Shown piece after piece: positions 10,118 to 20,533 of a DNA stretch of 64,000 bases. The DNA is from Fidelibacterota bacterium. GTDB lineage: Bacteria; Fidelibacterota; UBA8477; JABMPR01. Position numbers and translations under genes: made by a program. The stretch covers positions 32,952 to 96,951 of the forward strand of contig JAIPJM010000008.1 of the NCBI GenBank assembly GCA_021734255.1, given 5' to 3'. Below the pieces are notes generated by a model. It searched no databases, was not told where the DNA came from, and saw nothing but the letters and a program-made list of their open reading frames with translations. Every line of letters begins with the position of its first letter. The first letter of the stretch is position 1.

Positions 10118-11539
10118 TCACTTCCATGATGTATATAGTTCAATGTATTGCTTCGCCGATACTGCCCATGAGAAATCTTTCTCCATGGCCCTGCTGATCA
10201 ATCTATCCCATTCTTCCTTGTCATCGAACACTTTTAGCGCCAATTCTATTGATTTCCTCAATTCTATTGCCAGGTAAGGCTCAAAAACAAATCCTGTGCC
10301 CTGACCGGCTGACCATTGCTCAACAGAGTCTCCCAGCCCACCCGTTTTGTTAACAATGGGGATCGTACCATACTGCAAGCTGTAGAGCTGATTCAATCCA
10401 CATGGTTCAACCCGGCTCGGCATGAGGAAGAAGTCTGATCCTGCTTCGATCAGGTGAGCTAGTTTCTCATTGAAGCCATCATAAAAGGCCAATTGTGCAG
10501 GATATTTTTTGAGTAGATCTTGTAATTGCATAGCAATGACAGGATCACCAGAGCCAAGAAAGACAAAAGCAGCCCCGTCTGCCAGAAAATCCTCGATAGA
10601 CTCGAATATCAGGGCGAACCCCTTGTTCTCAACCAGCCTCGAAATAGATCCGAAAAGGGGGGCGTCCACGTCTGCTTGTAGTTCTAATTTCTCAAGTAGT
10701 GCACGTTTATTCTTCTTTTTCCCATGCCTGTCGGTGGGAGAATAATTGCAGGGGAGCAGATCATCCAATTCAGGATTCCAATAGTTGACATCGATACCAT
10801 TTAATATCCCGAGAATGCCATCAGGTCTATTTCGGATGATGCTGAGGCTATGTTCATCCACATTCTCCCCAGCCATCAATTCCCTGGCATAACCCGGGCT
10901 GACCGTGTTGACGGCATCTGACCAGGTGATGGCTTCCAGCAGTGCACTGTAGTTATCCCATTGTGTGGGTGTCAGCTTATTTCTGATACCCTCAGGGAGT
11001 AATGCTTTGTCTGCATCAGAGAAATGTCCGTGATAGAGAAAATTATGAATGGTGAAGACGGACCGCAACTGTGGAAGGGATTTGGTAAGCAGGGGCAGCA
11101 AACCAGTATGATGGTCATTGCAATGCAGAATGTCAGGGGACAGGATCTTTCTACTGATTAGATCAAGAATGACAAGCTGAAAGAAGAAGAAGCGCTGGTT
11201 GTTATCTGCATATCCTTCACCCGTTGCATCGGTATAGATACCATCCCGGTCAAACAAGGTCGGATTTGAAACGAACCAGTACTGCGTTTCATCCTCACCA
11301 CTGGGTTTGCTGTGGAATATGACATAGGGAACAGTCTTTTTTCCGAGGAGAACCTTACCTTTAATATCAGCAGCTTCTATCCGATGATGGACCCTGTCCA
11401 CGGATCCATAAAGGGGCGATATGACCTGACAGCTTAAGCCCTGACGCTGGAGGGCAGAGGGTAAACTACCGGCAACATCAGCCAATCCGCCTGCTTTGGA
11501 GAACGGTGCTACCTCTGCTGCAGCAAAGACAATATTCAT
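10118..11539 (-). CDS. glgA: Glycogen synthase GlgA
   Basis: MNIVFAAAEVAPFSKAGGLADVAGSLP; GT5 architecture; next to glgC. Confidence 0.96.
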   Translation of the reverse strand: MNIVFAAAEVAPFSKAGGLADVAGSLPSALQRQGLSCQVISPLYGSVDRVHHRIEAADIKGKVLLGKKTVPYVIFHSKPSGEDETQYWFVSNPTLFDRDGIYTDATGEGYADNNQRFFFFQLVILDLISRKILSPDILHCNDHHTGLLPLLTKSLPQLRSVFTIHNFLYHGHFSDADKALLPEGIRNKLTPTQWDNYSALLEAITWSDAVNTVSPGYARELMAGENVDEHSLSIIRNRPDGILGILNGIDVNYWNPELDDLLPCNYSPTDRHGKKKNKRALLEKLELQADVDAPLFGSISRLVENKGFALIFESIEDFLADGAAFVFLGSGDPVIAMQLQDLLKKYPAQLAFYDGFNEKLAHLIEAGSDFFLMPSRVEPCGLNQLYSLQYGTIPIVNKTGGLGDSVEQWSAGQGTGFVFEPYLAIELRKSIELALKVFDDKEEWDRLISRAMEKDFSWAVSAKQYIELYTSWK

Positions 11540-11543
11540 ACGC

Positions 11544-12569
11544 TCATCTTCGATTGTAGGTCAACTGACAATGAACTGGAAGATGATCTGAATATCCCCC
11601 ATGGTAGGTTCCACTCCGATACATCCGAAAGGGCCAACCGGCATATTCGCCTTCAGTTTCAATCAGATAGGCAGGGCTGAATACATCAGTTGATTGAAAG
11701 GTCCAGGTAAACCCAAATGTATCTGTCAACCCTCTTGAAATTAAGATCTGGTCCAGACAGCCCCATTCACCCCGATACTTATACGTTCCCCTTTGAGGAT
11801 CTGCATGGATGGGCCACATGGTGTTGATGAGTTCCCCGGGCAAATATTGAGCGGACATCTTGCGAGCCAGCAAAACATCCTGGACTGAAGGATCATCGGG
11901 ATGGTCGTTAAGATCACCCATGACAATGATATCTGCACTGGGATCTGATCTGAGTATTTGATCGATCCGATTCCGCAGGGTAGCAGCAGCTTTACGTCTC
12001 AGGGGATCGGTCTGGGCCTGACCGCCCCAACGTGACGGCCAATGGTTAACAAACACATATAGTGAATACCCCTTGGGATCTTGCTGGTATTTGAATTCTG
12101 CCTCAATGATATCTCGTGTTTTTTCATCACCCCCGAGAAAAATGGGGATGAAAAAGCTGCGATATAAATGCAGCAGACTGGGATCATAGAGCAGGCCACA
12201 ATCAATTCCCCGTTCATCCGGTGACTCTTTATGCACCAGGTCAAAATTCCGTTTGATGAAATCACTATTTAAGCGTTCCAGAACCTCACGGTTTTCGATC
12301 TCTGCCAGACCGAGGACGGCCAGATCCCAATTTTGGTTCAGATCATGGATCACCTGACTCAGGTCATGGAGTTTCTTCAGGAGACGACTTTCGGTCCATT
12401 CATATCTCCCAGAGGGGGTGAAGTCATCGTCACTGATGCGCTCAGTATTGGTTGTGTCGAATAGGTTTTCAATGTTCCAGAAAGCCACCTGTATAGGCGT
12501 CTGGCCAGTGATCTGTGTCAGACTGCTGGCCAGACTGATGACGATCATTAACGATCGTGAAATGCGCAT
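11544..12569 (-). CDS. Endonuclease/exonuclease/phosphatase family protein, secreted
   Basis: Signal peptide, VAFWNIENLFDT, GLAEIENREVL, VMGDLNDHPDD, YSDHLPVHCQL. Confidence 0.9.
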   Translation of the reverse strand: MRISRSLMIVISLASSLTQITGQTPIQVAFWNIENLFDTTNTERISDDDFTPSGRYEWTESRLLKKLHDLSQVIHDLNQNWDLAVLGLAEIENREVLERLNSDFIKRNFDLVHKESPDERGIDCGLLYDPSLLHLYRSFFIPIFLGGDEKTRDIIEAEFKYQQDPKGYSLYVFVNHWPSRWGGQAQTDPLRRKAAATLRNRIDQILRSDPSADIIVMGDLNDHPDDPSVQDVLLARKMSAQYLPGELINTMWPIHADPQRGTYKYRGEWGCLDQILISRGLTDTFGFTWTFQSTDVFSPAYLIETEGEYAGWPFRMYRSGTYHGGYSDHLPVHCQLTYNRR

Positions 12570-14578
12570 TACATCTCTTTCTCTGCTCTCAGTAAACGAC
12601 CCTGAACGAACTGACCGGCATCAACCAGGTCAGGGGTCAGGTAAACGACGCCATCTTCGTGATGCGGTTCAGCATAGACGGAGTGAGCTGATTTTAATCC
12701 GCCCAGCCACTTACGTTTATCAGAGACATAGACAAGATCACCCACATTTGCGGCCATCTCTTCCATCTGGTTCTGAGCAAAGCGCATGAAGGATTCGTCT
12801 GATTCCTCAATTTTCCAGCGTACGATCGGTTCAAGACCGGGTTCGTCATTAGGCATGGAGCCCTTGAACAGTTCACGGGCTTTATCCAATGTCCAGACCG
12901 TTATTCCATCCAGCTTCTCATCAGAAGCCGCATTCTTTACGAATGAATTGACGATTTTGCAGAAGCCACCCCAGACCACATAATAGATATCACGCGTCGA
13001 GGTTGCATTGGCATCATGCTTATTGAAGTAGGCCCGTGCATTGGCAACGACCTTGGCCGTGTATATCTCAATTCTGACCTCAACCTTGCGAGTGAAGATG
13101 AAGGAGAACAGAACACCGGATGTCAGGCAAACAAGGGTATTGTATAGGGCCCGGATATAACTGTAGGGGTGTTCAGGGTTCATCTGGATACCGTGGTCGA
13201 ACGGCCCGATGAGGAAGGCTGGGTATGCGTTACCCAACCACATGAGATATGCACCAACGATGAAGGTAGCCACTGCAGCCAGCGTCGTGTAGCGCTTCCA
13301 GAATATTCCGAGGAAAATGGCGATGACCAGCGGGGGAGTCATGGTGCTGTGGAAGAAGCCATGTGCCTCATAGAGTGTTGGGAAATTATCAAAAAAGCTG
13401 GTTGTGATCACACCCAGAAGTGTGGCCCCAGCTGATATGAACATGGCTGCCTTGAGATAGTGTTTTTCATCTCTGTCCTTTATGATCGGGCGATAGATAT
13501 CGTTGATCACAACAGCGGCTACGGCATTGATGAGTGTGTCTACTGTCGACATAAGGGCGGCTGCAACGGCAGCAATAATGAATGCGAATACCACCTCAGA
13601 AGTGGTAACCAGGGCAGCAACCTGTGTAAATACATGATCAAGCTTAACTGTGGCATCCCAAGCCTCTGGGGTTACAATGCTGATCGCTTTGCCGATCCAA
13701 CCGGCATTGCTGGTAACAACGGTGGAGATAGGCAGGAGCAGCAGAATATTGAAGGCTGCAGCTTTACGACCCTCATTCACTGACTTGGTGGCCATGAAGC
13801 GCATGATAAGGCCCTGATTCATAAATAGGAACCCAACGGATCCTGCCACACCATCCTGCCAGAAAATACCCACGAAATTAAAGTTGGCGGGCTTGTTAAA
13901 GTGCGCCAGGGGTAACTTGAAGTCCGGTGGGAGCGCATTCCAGAAGATATCGAATCCACCCAGATAATTGATACCCAGCATGAAGATGAGGATACCGGCA
14001 AAAATAAGCACAAAACCTTGAGCCAGGTCAGTAAAGATGACGGCTGTCTGTCCACCAAAGGTGATATAGATACCCGCTATGATGGCGACCACCCAGATAA
14101 TTGTCCACAGATCCCAACCTAATAGCGGTTGCAGGGTCTTACCCATGGTGAGGAAGCCAATGGCAATGTAACCGATCATGTAGCCCAGGATGGCGATCGT
14201 GGCCAGAATTCGGACATTGCGGTTGAAACGGCGCTCGAAATAATCAGGGATCGATCGAATCCTCGTGTAATAAACGATGGGAAGCCAGCCGAACAGGAAA
14301 AATGGCACGAAGAACCAATCATTCATATAGGTCATGGTCGATGAAAAACCATGTTCAAATGCCTTCGCAGAATATTTCAGAAAAGAGTGAGATCCAACTC
14401 CGGTAGCGACGATAGACATGGTGATGAGCCACCAGGAGAATCGACGGCCACTGAAAAAGAAATCATTGGTGTCCTTGTTGTATCGCGCAAAATAGGATCC
14501 GAATCCCAGAATTAAGGCGAAATAGCCGACAATGATGATCCAGAACATAGGGGAGGTATGTATGACTTGTTCCATCAT
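12569..14578 (-). CDS. Sodium:solute symporter (SSS family) with C-terminal extension
   Basis: Multi-TM protein with SSS-type motifs (FFFSGRRFSWWLITMSIVATGVGSHSFL). Confidence 0.9.
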   Translation of the reverse strand: MMEQVIHTSPMFWIIIVGYFALILGFGSYFARYNKDTNDFFFSGRRFSWWLITMSIVATGVGSHSFLKYSAKAFEHGFSSTMTYMNDWFFVPFFLFGWLPIVYYTRIRSIPDYFERRFNRNVRILATIAILGYMIGYIAIGFLTMGKTLQPLLGWDLWTIIWVVAIIAGIYITFGGQTAVIFTDLAQGFVLIFAGILIFMLGINYLGGFDIFWNALPPDFKLPLAHFNKPANFNFVGIFWQDGVAGSVGFLFMNQGLIMRFMATKSVNEGRKAAAFNILLLLPISTVVTSNAGWIGKAISIVTPEAWDATVKLDHVFTQVAALVTTSEVVFAFIIAAVAAALMSTVDTLINAVAAVVINDIYRPIIKDRDEKHYLKAAMFISAGATLLGVITTSFFDNFPTLYEAHGFFHSTMTPPLVIAIFLGIFWKRYTTLAAVATFIVGAYLMWLGNAYPAFLIGPFDHGIQMNPEHPYSYIRALYNTLVCLTSGVLFSFIFTRKVEVRIEIYTAKVVANARAYFNKHDANATSTRDIYYVVWGGFCKIVNSFVKNAASDEKLDGITVWTLDKARELFKGSMPNDEPGLEPIVRWKIEESDESFMRFAQNQMEEMAANVGDLVYVSDKRKWLGGLKSAHSVYAEPHHEDGVVYLTPDLVDAGQFVQGRLLRAEKEM

Positions 14579-14584
14579 GACCTC

Positions 14585-14803
14585 CTAAAAGTTCAGTGCT
14601 GCATATGTCAAGAAGACATGTAAGAGCAGGTAATAGAAAAAACCGAAGTAGAGAATCTTGATCCACCTCTGATGCCTCTGTCTTTCCCGTTTAATAGTTT
14701 TGGCTTTAAATATGACGACCATTCCAGAGAAGAAGATGATGCCTCCAACTCCATATAGATAGATCACAGGGAGCCATGTGCGAAAAAAAGTCAATTCATG
14801 CAT
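14585..14803 (-). CDS. Small two-TM membrane protein, symporter-associated
   Basis: MHELTFFRTWLPVIYLYGVGGIIFFSGM..., 7 nt upstream of the symporter; start at 14803 after AAAGGAG (ORF extends to 14848). Confidence 0.65.
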   Translation of the reverse strand: MHELTFFRTWLPVIYLYGVGGIIFFSGMVVIFKAKTIKRERQRHQRWIKILYFGFFYYLLLHVFLTYAALNF

Positions 14804-14975
14804 GGATTCGGAACTCCTTTTATCATTGAGTGACCAAATTAGTTCCATTCAAAATAAATCAAATAATAATCCGACCCAGCGTGAGTAAAACAGGGAAATA
14901 TTAAAGGTGTTCAGCAGGCATATCGCCATAGAATTTTGGACTTTCCATCCCATTTAATCGAACTATAATATCGGG

Positions 14976-16277
14976 ATGAAGAAGGATCCAGGATCAGTCG
15001 CATTTCATACCCTGGGCTGCAAACTAAATTTTGCAGAGACATCCACCATTGCCCGCAAATTCGAGAACGTCGGCTATGAGAAACGCCCCTTTGACGAGGA
15101 AGCAGACCTCTATGTGATCAACACCTGTTCCGTAACAGAGAATGCTGACAAAGAATTCAGGAAAATAGTGAATCGCGCTAAGCGTAGGTCTCCGCATGCC
15201 AAGATCGCCGTGATCGGCTGTTACGCACAATTAAAACCAGAGCTGATCGCTGCCACCTCCAAAGTGGACCTGGTTTTGGGCATGAAAGAGAAATTCAATC
15301 TCCTGGATCATCTGCACACCAACAATGATGATCAGGAGCCTGTGGTGATCGGTAATACTGAAGTGGACCAACTGCACGGCTGTATACCATCCTACTCACT
15401 CGGTGACCGGACCCGCTCCTTTTTGAAAATTCAAGATGGCTGTGATTACCCCTGTACCTATTGCACCATTCCGCTGGCCAGAGGAAAAAGTCGGAGTATT
15501 GATCCTGAGATACTGCTGAAGCAGGCCAGGGAGATCGGCTCACAGGGGGTCAAGGAGATCGTCCTCACCGGCGTGAATGTAGGGGATTATCGTTGGGATA
15601 CACAGTACCAGCTGCTTGAGCTGCTCAAGCAGCTGGATCAGGTAGACAGCATCCAGCGCATCCGCATTTCTTCTATCGAACCCAATCTCCTGACAGACGA
15701 TATCGTTGAGTTTGTGGCAAGATCCAATTCTATTCTACCTCATTTTCATATTCCGCTGCAATCCGGATCGGATACAATCCTGCGCTTGATGAAACGCCGC
15801 TATGTTCGCGAGCTGTTCGCCTCCAGGGTGAATAAGGTACGGGAACACTTCCCTGAGGCTGGGATCGGTATAGATGTGATCGTCGGATTTCCCGGTGAGA
15901 CCGACGCTGAATTTATGGAAACCTACGAATTCCTCAAAGCCACAGATTTCAGCTATCTGCACGTGTTTACCTACTCCGAGCGATCGGATACAGAAGCGAT
16001 ATCATTGCCTGGTAGCGTTGATCTACCGGTACGAAAGGAAAGAAATCGTCTGCTCACTCAGTTGTCGGATGAAAAGAACATGGCATTCACGCTGGCGCAA
16101 TTAGGCAAGCGGCAGCAGGTCCTTTTTGAAACCTGGAAAAATGGCATCCTGTCTGGAATGACTGAGAATTATCTCCGATTGCATGTGAAGCATAGCAATA
16201 GTGACCTGGTAAATACCATTGCCACGACCGAACTGGTCTCATTGGCAGATCAGAAGCTGTTCGGGTCCATGGCATAA
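14976..16277 (+). CDS. mtaB: tRNA (N(6)-L-threonylcarbamoyladenosine(37)-C(2))-methylthiotransferase MtaB
   Basis: TLGCKLNFAETS, radical SAM CDYPCTYCTIPLARG, GFPGETDAEF. Confidence 0.94.
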   Translation: MKKDPGSVAFHTLGCKLNFAETSTIARKFENVGYEKRPFDEEADLYVINTCSVTENADKEFRKIVNRAKRRSPHAKIAVIGCYAQLKPELIAATSKVDLVLGMKEKFNLLDHLHTNNDDQEPVVIGNTEVDQLHGCIPSYSLGDRTRSFLKIQDGCDYPCTYCTIPLARGKSRSIDPEILLKQAREIGSQGVKEIVLTGVNVGDYRWDTQYQLLELLKQLDQVDSIQRIRISSIEPNLLTDDIVEFVARSNSILPHFHIPLQSGSDTILRLMKRRYVRELFASRVNKVREHFPEAGIGIDVIVGFPGETDAEFMETYEFLKATDFSYLHVFTYSERSDTEAISLPGSVDLPVRKERNRLLTQLSDEKNMAFTLAQLGKRQQVLFETWKNGILSGMTENYLRLHVKHSNSDLVNTIATTELVSLADQKLFGSMA

Positions 16278-16279
16278 AA

Positions 16280-16312
16280 AAAGAGGGACGGTTTAAAACC
16301 ATCCCTCAAACT
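16280..16312. terminator. Bidirectional hairpin terminator between convergent genes
   Basis: aaaaaagagggacggtttaaaaccatccctc stem-loop between mtaB and the MFS gene. Confidence 0.75.
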
Positions 16313-16335
16313 TACATCCCTCAATTACTATAGTA

Positions 16336-17601
16336 TTAAGCGGTCTTAGGCACCTCTTCAACAGGGACAGCTGGTTTGATCTGTGACATGATAACAGCTG
16401 CTGTCAGACACAGGATACCACAGATGGTAAAAGCCAGTGGGAAGTTGCCCATATCACCAAGCATGCCGCCCAGGATGGGACCCAGGATCCCGCCAAAACC
16501 ATAGGCTAGAAACACCCAGCCATAATTTTGGCCGATATATTTGGCACCAAATACGGCTGAGGTGATGGTGGGGAAGAGTGAGAAGTTACCACCAAAATTA
16601 AAACCGATCAACAAGGCGCCCAAATAGAGCAGAGCTGGTGTCCCAGCCATCCACTGAAAACAGATCACGAAGACACCTTGCGTGGCCATCATGATGATGA
16701 TCGATCGTTTTCGACCGATCTTGTCGCTGATCGCGCCCCAGGCGATACGGCCGATACCATTGGCCAGAGAGAAAAATACCGCCATGGCGGTTCCAGCGAT
16801 GGCGCTGGCAGACATAGCCGATATACCATTCGCTTCAAGTGCCTGAATAGGAAAGAGCTTCATGAGACCAATACTCATTAAACCGGCACTGGCACCAAAG
16901 GCAAAGGTCATGGAAATAAAATGGAATTGAGGTGTCTTCAGCATCTCCTTACTATTGTAGTCACGATCGAAGCGATGACCACCGGTCTCACTGGAAGATT
17001 TGGGTGAGTAGCCTGCTGGTAACCATCCGGAAGGTGGAAACACCATCCAGATGCCACCAATAATGACCATGGCCATAAAAATGATACCCAGGATGGTGAA
17101 GGTTGTGCTGAGACCATAGGTGAGAATGAGTTGCCCCCATGAGCCCGCTAATTTGACCCAGAGCATGGCGCCAAAGCCAAAACCTGCAACGGCTAATCCC
17201 GTAATAAGGCCTTTCTTGTCCGGGAACCAGCGCATGCCAACAGCGATCGGAACCACATAAGCCAGACCGATACCCGCACCACCGATCACACCGATGAAAA
17301 TAAGCAGTGCAATAAAATTGGTTCCGCCGAGTAGACCAGCGAGCAGATATCCGGAGCCCAGGACAAAGCCTCCAGACATGGCAACTTTTTGCGGTCCATA
17401 TTTTGGCATCAAACGACCAGCAATGACCATGATGATAGCAAAGAAAAAGAGTCCAGTAGAGAATACGGCCTGTGTTTGAGCGCCTGTCCAGCCTGATTCT
17501 ACAAGTTTAGGTGTAAACACCGACCAGGCATAGATCGCCCCTAAAGCCAACTGAATGAGTACGGCGCCTATAACAACATACCAACGATTTTTGATCTCCA
17601 T
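16336..17601 (-). CDS. MFS transporter, oxalate/formate antiporter (OFA) family
   Basis: NRWYVVIGAVLIQLALGAIYAWSVF; 12-TM pattern; WGAISDKIGRKRS. Confidence 0.92.
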   Translation of the reverse strand: MEIKNRWYVVIGAVLIQLALGAIYAWSVFTPKLVESGWTGAQTQAVFSTGLFFFAIIMVIAGRLMPKYGPQKVAMSGGFVLGSGYLLAGLLGGTNFIALLIFIGVIGGAGIGLAYVVPIAVGMRWFPDKKGLITGLAVAGFGFGAMLWVKLAGSWGQLILTYGLSTTFTILGIIFMAMVIIGGIWMVFPPSGWLPAGYSPKSSSETGGHRFDRDYNSKEMLKTPQFHFISMTFAFGASAGLMSIGLMKLFPIQALEANGISAMSASAIAGTAMAVFFSLANGIGRIAWGAISDKIGRKRSIIIMMATQGVFVICFQWMAGTPALLYLGALLIGFNFGGNFSLFPTITSAVFGAKYIGQNYGWVFLAYGFGGILGPILGGMLGDMGNFPLAFTICGILCLTAAVIMSQIKPAVPVEEVPKTA

Positions 17602-17677
17602 ATTCCCTCCCTTATGAATAGATCGAATTAGAATAAGTTGCCAAATAAAAAATATTTTAGCTGTTGCTCGTTTTCTT

Positions 17678-17690
17678 GCATTAATAATGC
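17678..17690. promoter_or_regulatory. Palindrome GCATTAATAATGC with nearby TTGCAT repeats, putative operator
   Basis: Perfect 6+1+6 palindrome in the divergent intergenic region upstream of malic enzyme; TTGCAT at 17676, 17696 and 17707. Confidence 0.4.
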
Positions 17691-17807
17691 CAAGCTTGCA
17701 TCATTTTTGCATATTTCTGATACTGTAAATCATGAATACTAACAATTGATTTGCTTTGGCAATTGAGCGGATCGATCATTTTTGAAAACAATTAACAGGG
17801 GGTGCGT

Positions 17808-19502
17808 ATGGCACTAGTAAAAAAACCTCATTATCAGATAGCTGGGAAAAATGAACCATTGGAAGTATTGGCGAGAGGTGTTGAAATTCTCCATGAACCA
17901 CTGCTGAATAAAGGCACAGGATTCAAGCTGGAGGAACGAGATGCTTTGGGTTTGAGGGGGCTTGTGCCTCCAAAGGTCGTCAGTCTTGAAGAACAGGTCA
18001 CTCGGGTCCTTGAGAATTACAACAAAAAGACCGACCCCCTTGAGAAATCTATTTTTTTAACTGCCTTACATGACAGGAATGCAACACTCTTCTATCGGGT
18101 TCTCATTGACAACCTTATGGAAATGACCCCCATCGTGTATACACCTGTGGTAGGTGCTGCCTGTCAGAACTTCGGTCATATTTACCGTAGAAATAGCGGC
18201 ATGTATATCAGTCTCCACGATAAAGGCCACATCCGCGATATGTTCGATAATTGGACCTCAGACGATATAGATATTATTGTCGTCTCCGATGGGAGTCGAA
18301 TTCTCGGTCTGGGTGACCTGGGTGCAAACGGGATGGGAATACCCATCGGTAAACTTGCACTTTACGTCGCTGGCGGTGGGATCTTTCCGTGTAAGACCCT
18401 GCCAATACTCATCGATACCGGCACGAATAATCAGGAACTCCTCGATGACCCGCTATATCTGGGTATCAACCAGAAGCGCTGTGCAGATGATGAATATTAT
18501 GAATTGATCGATGAGTTCGTGAATGCCGTACAGGACAGATGGCCTGAAGCCCTCATTCAATGGGAAGACTTTACCAACAACCATGCCTTCCCGCTGTTGA
18601 ACAAGTATCGAGACCAGGTGCTCTGCTTCAATGATGACATTCAGGGGACGGGTGCCGTGGCGCTTTCCGGTCTGCTGGGTGGCATGCGGATGAAGAACGA
18701 AAAACTATCCGACCAACGGATCGTTTTCTATGGCGCCGGATCCGCCGCTGTGGGGATCGCCGATATGATCGTTGCTGGTATGATGGAGGAAAGTGGTATC
18801 AGTGATTCGGAAGCCAGGGAGCGTTTCTGGCTGCTGGATAGTAAAGGCCTGGTCGTGAAGAATGGCCCGGGACCGCTCCAGGATCACAAAGTACACTACG
18901 CCAGGGATGAAAAACACATCGACAATCTCCTGGATGTAGTCCAGACGGTTAAACCGACCATTCTCGTCGGGGTGAGCGGCCAGGGGCAGGCTTTTAGCGA
19001 GGCTATCATAACAGCAATGTGTGAGCATGTTGACGAACCCATTATCTTTGCCCTTTCGAATCCAACCTCGAAATCAGAATGTACTGCCGAGCAGGCTTAT
19101 CAATGGACCAAAGGAAAAGCCATTTTTGCCAGTGGTAGTCCCTTCGATCCTGTGCGGCTGAAAGGAAAAATATATGTTCCGGGACAGGGGAATAATATGT
19201 TCATCTTCCCCGGTGTTGGTCTGGGTGCCGCTTTATGTAAATCCAAAAAGGTGACAGACAGTATGTTCTATGCCGCAGCAAAGACACTGGCAGAATTGGT
19301 CACGGAAGAGGAATTAGCCCTGCGTACGGTATATCCTGATCTGAGAAAGATCCGGAAGATATCTGCTATGATCGCTACCCAGGTCATCGAAATGGCCTTT
19401 CAGGAAGACCTGGCTCAGATCGAGAGACCAAAGAACATTAGCAAATTCGTCAAATCGAAGATGTATGATCCGGCCTACCCGGATTATGTAGCTGCCGAAT
19501 AA
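17808..19502 (+). CDS. NAD-dependent malic enzyme
   Basis: ERDALGLRGLVPP, GDLGANGMGIPIGKLALYVAGGG, FNDDIQGTGAVALSGLL, FYGAGSAAVGIAD. Confidence 0.95.
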   Translation: MALVKKPHYQIAGKNEPLEVLARGVEILHEPLLNKGTGFKLEERDALGLRGLVPPKVVSLEEQVTRVLENYNKKTDPLEKSIFLTALHDRNATLFYRVLIDNLMEMTPIVYTPVVGAACQNFGHIYRRNSGMYISLHDKGHIRDMFDNWTSDDIDIIVVSDGSRILGLGDLGANGMGIPIGKLALYVAGGGIFPCKTLPILIDTGTNNQELLDDPLYLGINQKRCADDEYYELIDEFVNAVQDRWPEALIQWEDFTNNHAFPLLNKYRDQVLCFNDDIQGTGAVALSGLLGGMRMKNEKLSDQRIVFYGAGSAAVGIADMIVAGMMEESGISDSEARERFWLLDSKGLVVKNGPGPLQDHKVHYARDEKHIDNLLDVVQTVKPTILVGVSGQGQAFSEAIITAMCEHVDEPIIFALSNPTSKSECTAEQAYQWTKGKAIFASGSPFDPVRLKGKIYVPGQGNNMFIFPGVGLGAALCKSKKVTDSMFYAAAKTLAELVTEEELALRTVYPDLRKIRKISAMIATQVIEMAFQEDLAQIERPKNISKFVKSKMYDPAYPDYVAAE

Positions 19503-19523
19503 ATACTCGCAGATGATTGTAGA

Positions 19524-19556
19524 GAGCCTCCACCCGGTCAAGTGGGGGCTTTCTTA
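19524..19556 (+). terminator. Rho-independent terminator
   Basis: gagcctccacccggtcaagtgggggctttcttattttt hairpin. Confidence 0.7.
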
Positions 19557-19610
19557 TTTTTACAGAAGATGAATTATTTGAAAAGCTGGTGAATCCATTC
19601 ATATTGGGCC

Positions 19611-20528
19611 ATGACGGATAAACAGAGAACACTGCTTTATTTCGTAATGATCTTTTCCATGGTCCTCTGGGGCTTGTCCTGGCCCAGCGGCAAGATCGTT
19701 TCTGAATACGGTTCTATTCCTGTCATTATTGTCTGGCGCTTTCTCATCGCGGCAACTGCCATGGGTCTGGTGTTGATCATCAGACGAACACCCTTCAAAG
19801 TCGGTAAGCAAGGAATCCTCCCGCTCATCGGTAGTGTTATTCTAATCACGACCTATAATCTCGCTTATTTCAGTGGCGTCCATCAGGGTGCTGCCGGTGC
19901 TGGTGGTGTTCTGGTCACAACCCTTAATCCTGTGCTTACCTTTCTCCTGGTGTCTGTGCTGGCGTTGAAACGGCCAGGTGGACGACCTCTGGCTGGCATC
20001 ATTCTGGGCATTCTCGGGGGAACCATCCTGATCAATGTTTGGCAGGAAGGCTGGCACATCATTTTCCAGGCAGGGAACCAGTACTTTTTGCTCTGCGCCT
20101 GCTCCTGGGCCTTACTTACGGTACTCTCATCCACAATAACAAAGCACATGTCTACCTTGACCTACAGTTTTTGGGTATATCTGGGTAGTGGTGTGCTGGT
20201 CTTGCTACTTGTCGGTGATGCTTCTTTGTTTCAGGTTTTTGACTATGAGCTCCGATTCTGGTTGAACCTGATGTCCATTTCACTGGGTGCCATGGCCTTT
20301 GCCACCACCGCTTATTTTATTGCCACGTCGCGGCTCGGCTCTGAGAAGGCGGCAGCATTCATATTTACGGTACCGGTGAGTGCCATGCTCTTCAGTATGC
20401 TCATGCTGGATGAAGCTTTGAAAGGGAACGTTCTTCTCGGTGGTATGATCTCGATCATCGCCGTGTATCTGATAAATGCAGGCAAGAAAAAGGTAATACC
20501 GACAAAATCTGGCACTGGTATTTCCTGA
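19611..20528 (+). CDS. DMT superfamily transporter (EamA domain)
   Basis: 10-TM pattern, FSMVLWGLSWPSGKIVSEYG; two EamA halves. Confidence 0.88.
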   Translation: MTDKQRTLLYFVMIFSMVLWGLSWPSGKIVSEYGSIPVIIVWRFLIAATAMGLVLIIRRTPFKVGKQGILPLIGSVILITTYNLAYFSGVHQGAAGAGGVLVTTLNPVLTFLLVSVLALKRPGGRPLAGIILGILGGTILINVWQEGWHIIFQAGNQYFLLCACSWALLTVLSSTITKHMSTLTYSFWVYLGSGVLVLLLVGDASLFQVFDYELRFWLNLMSISLGAMAFATTAYFIATSRLGSEKAAAFIFTVPVSAMLFSMLMLDEALKGNVLLGGMISIIAVYLINAGKKKVIPTKSGTGIS

Positions 20529-20533
20529 ATTAT

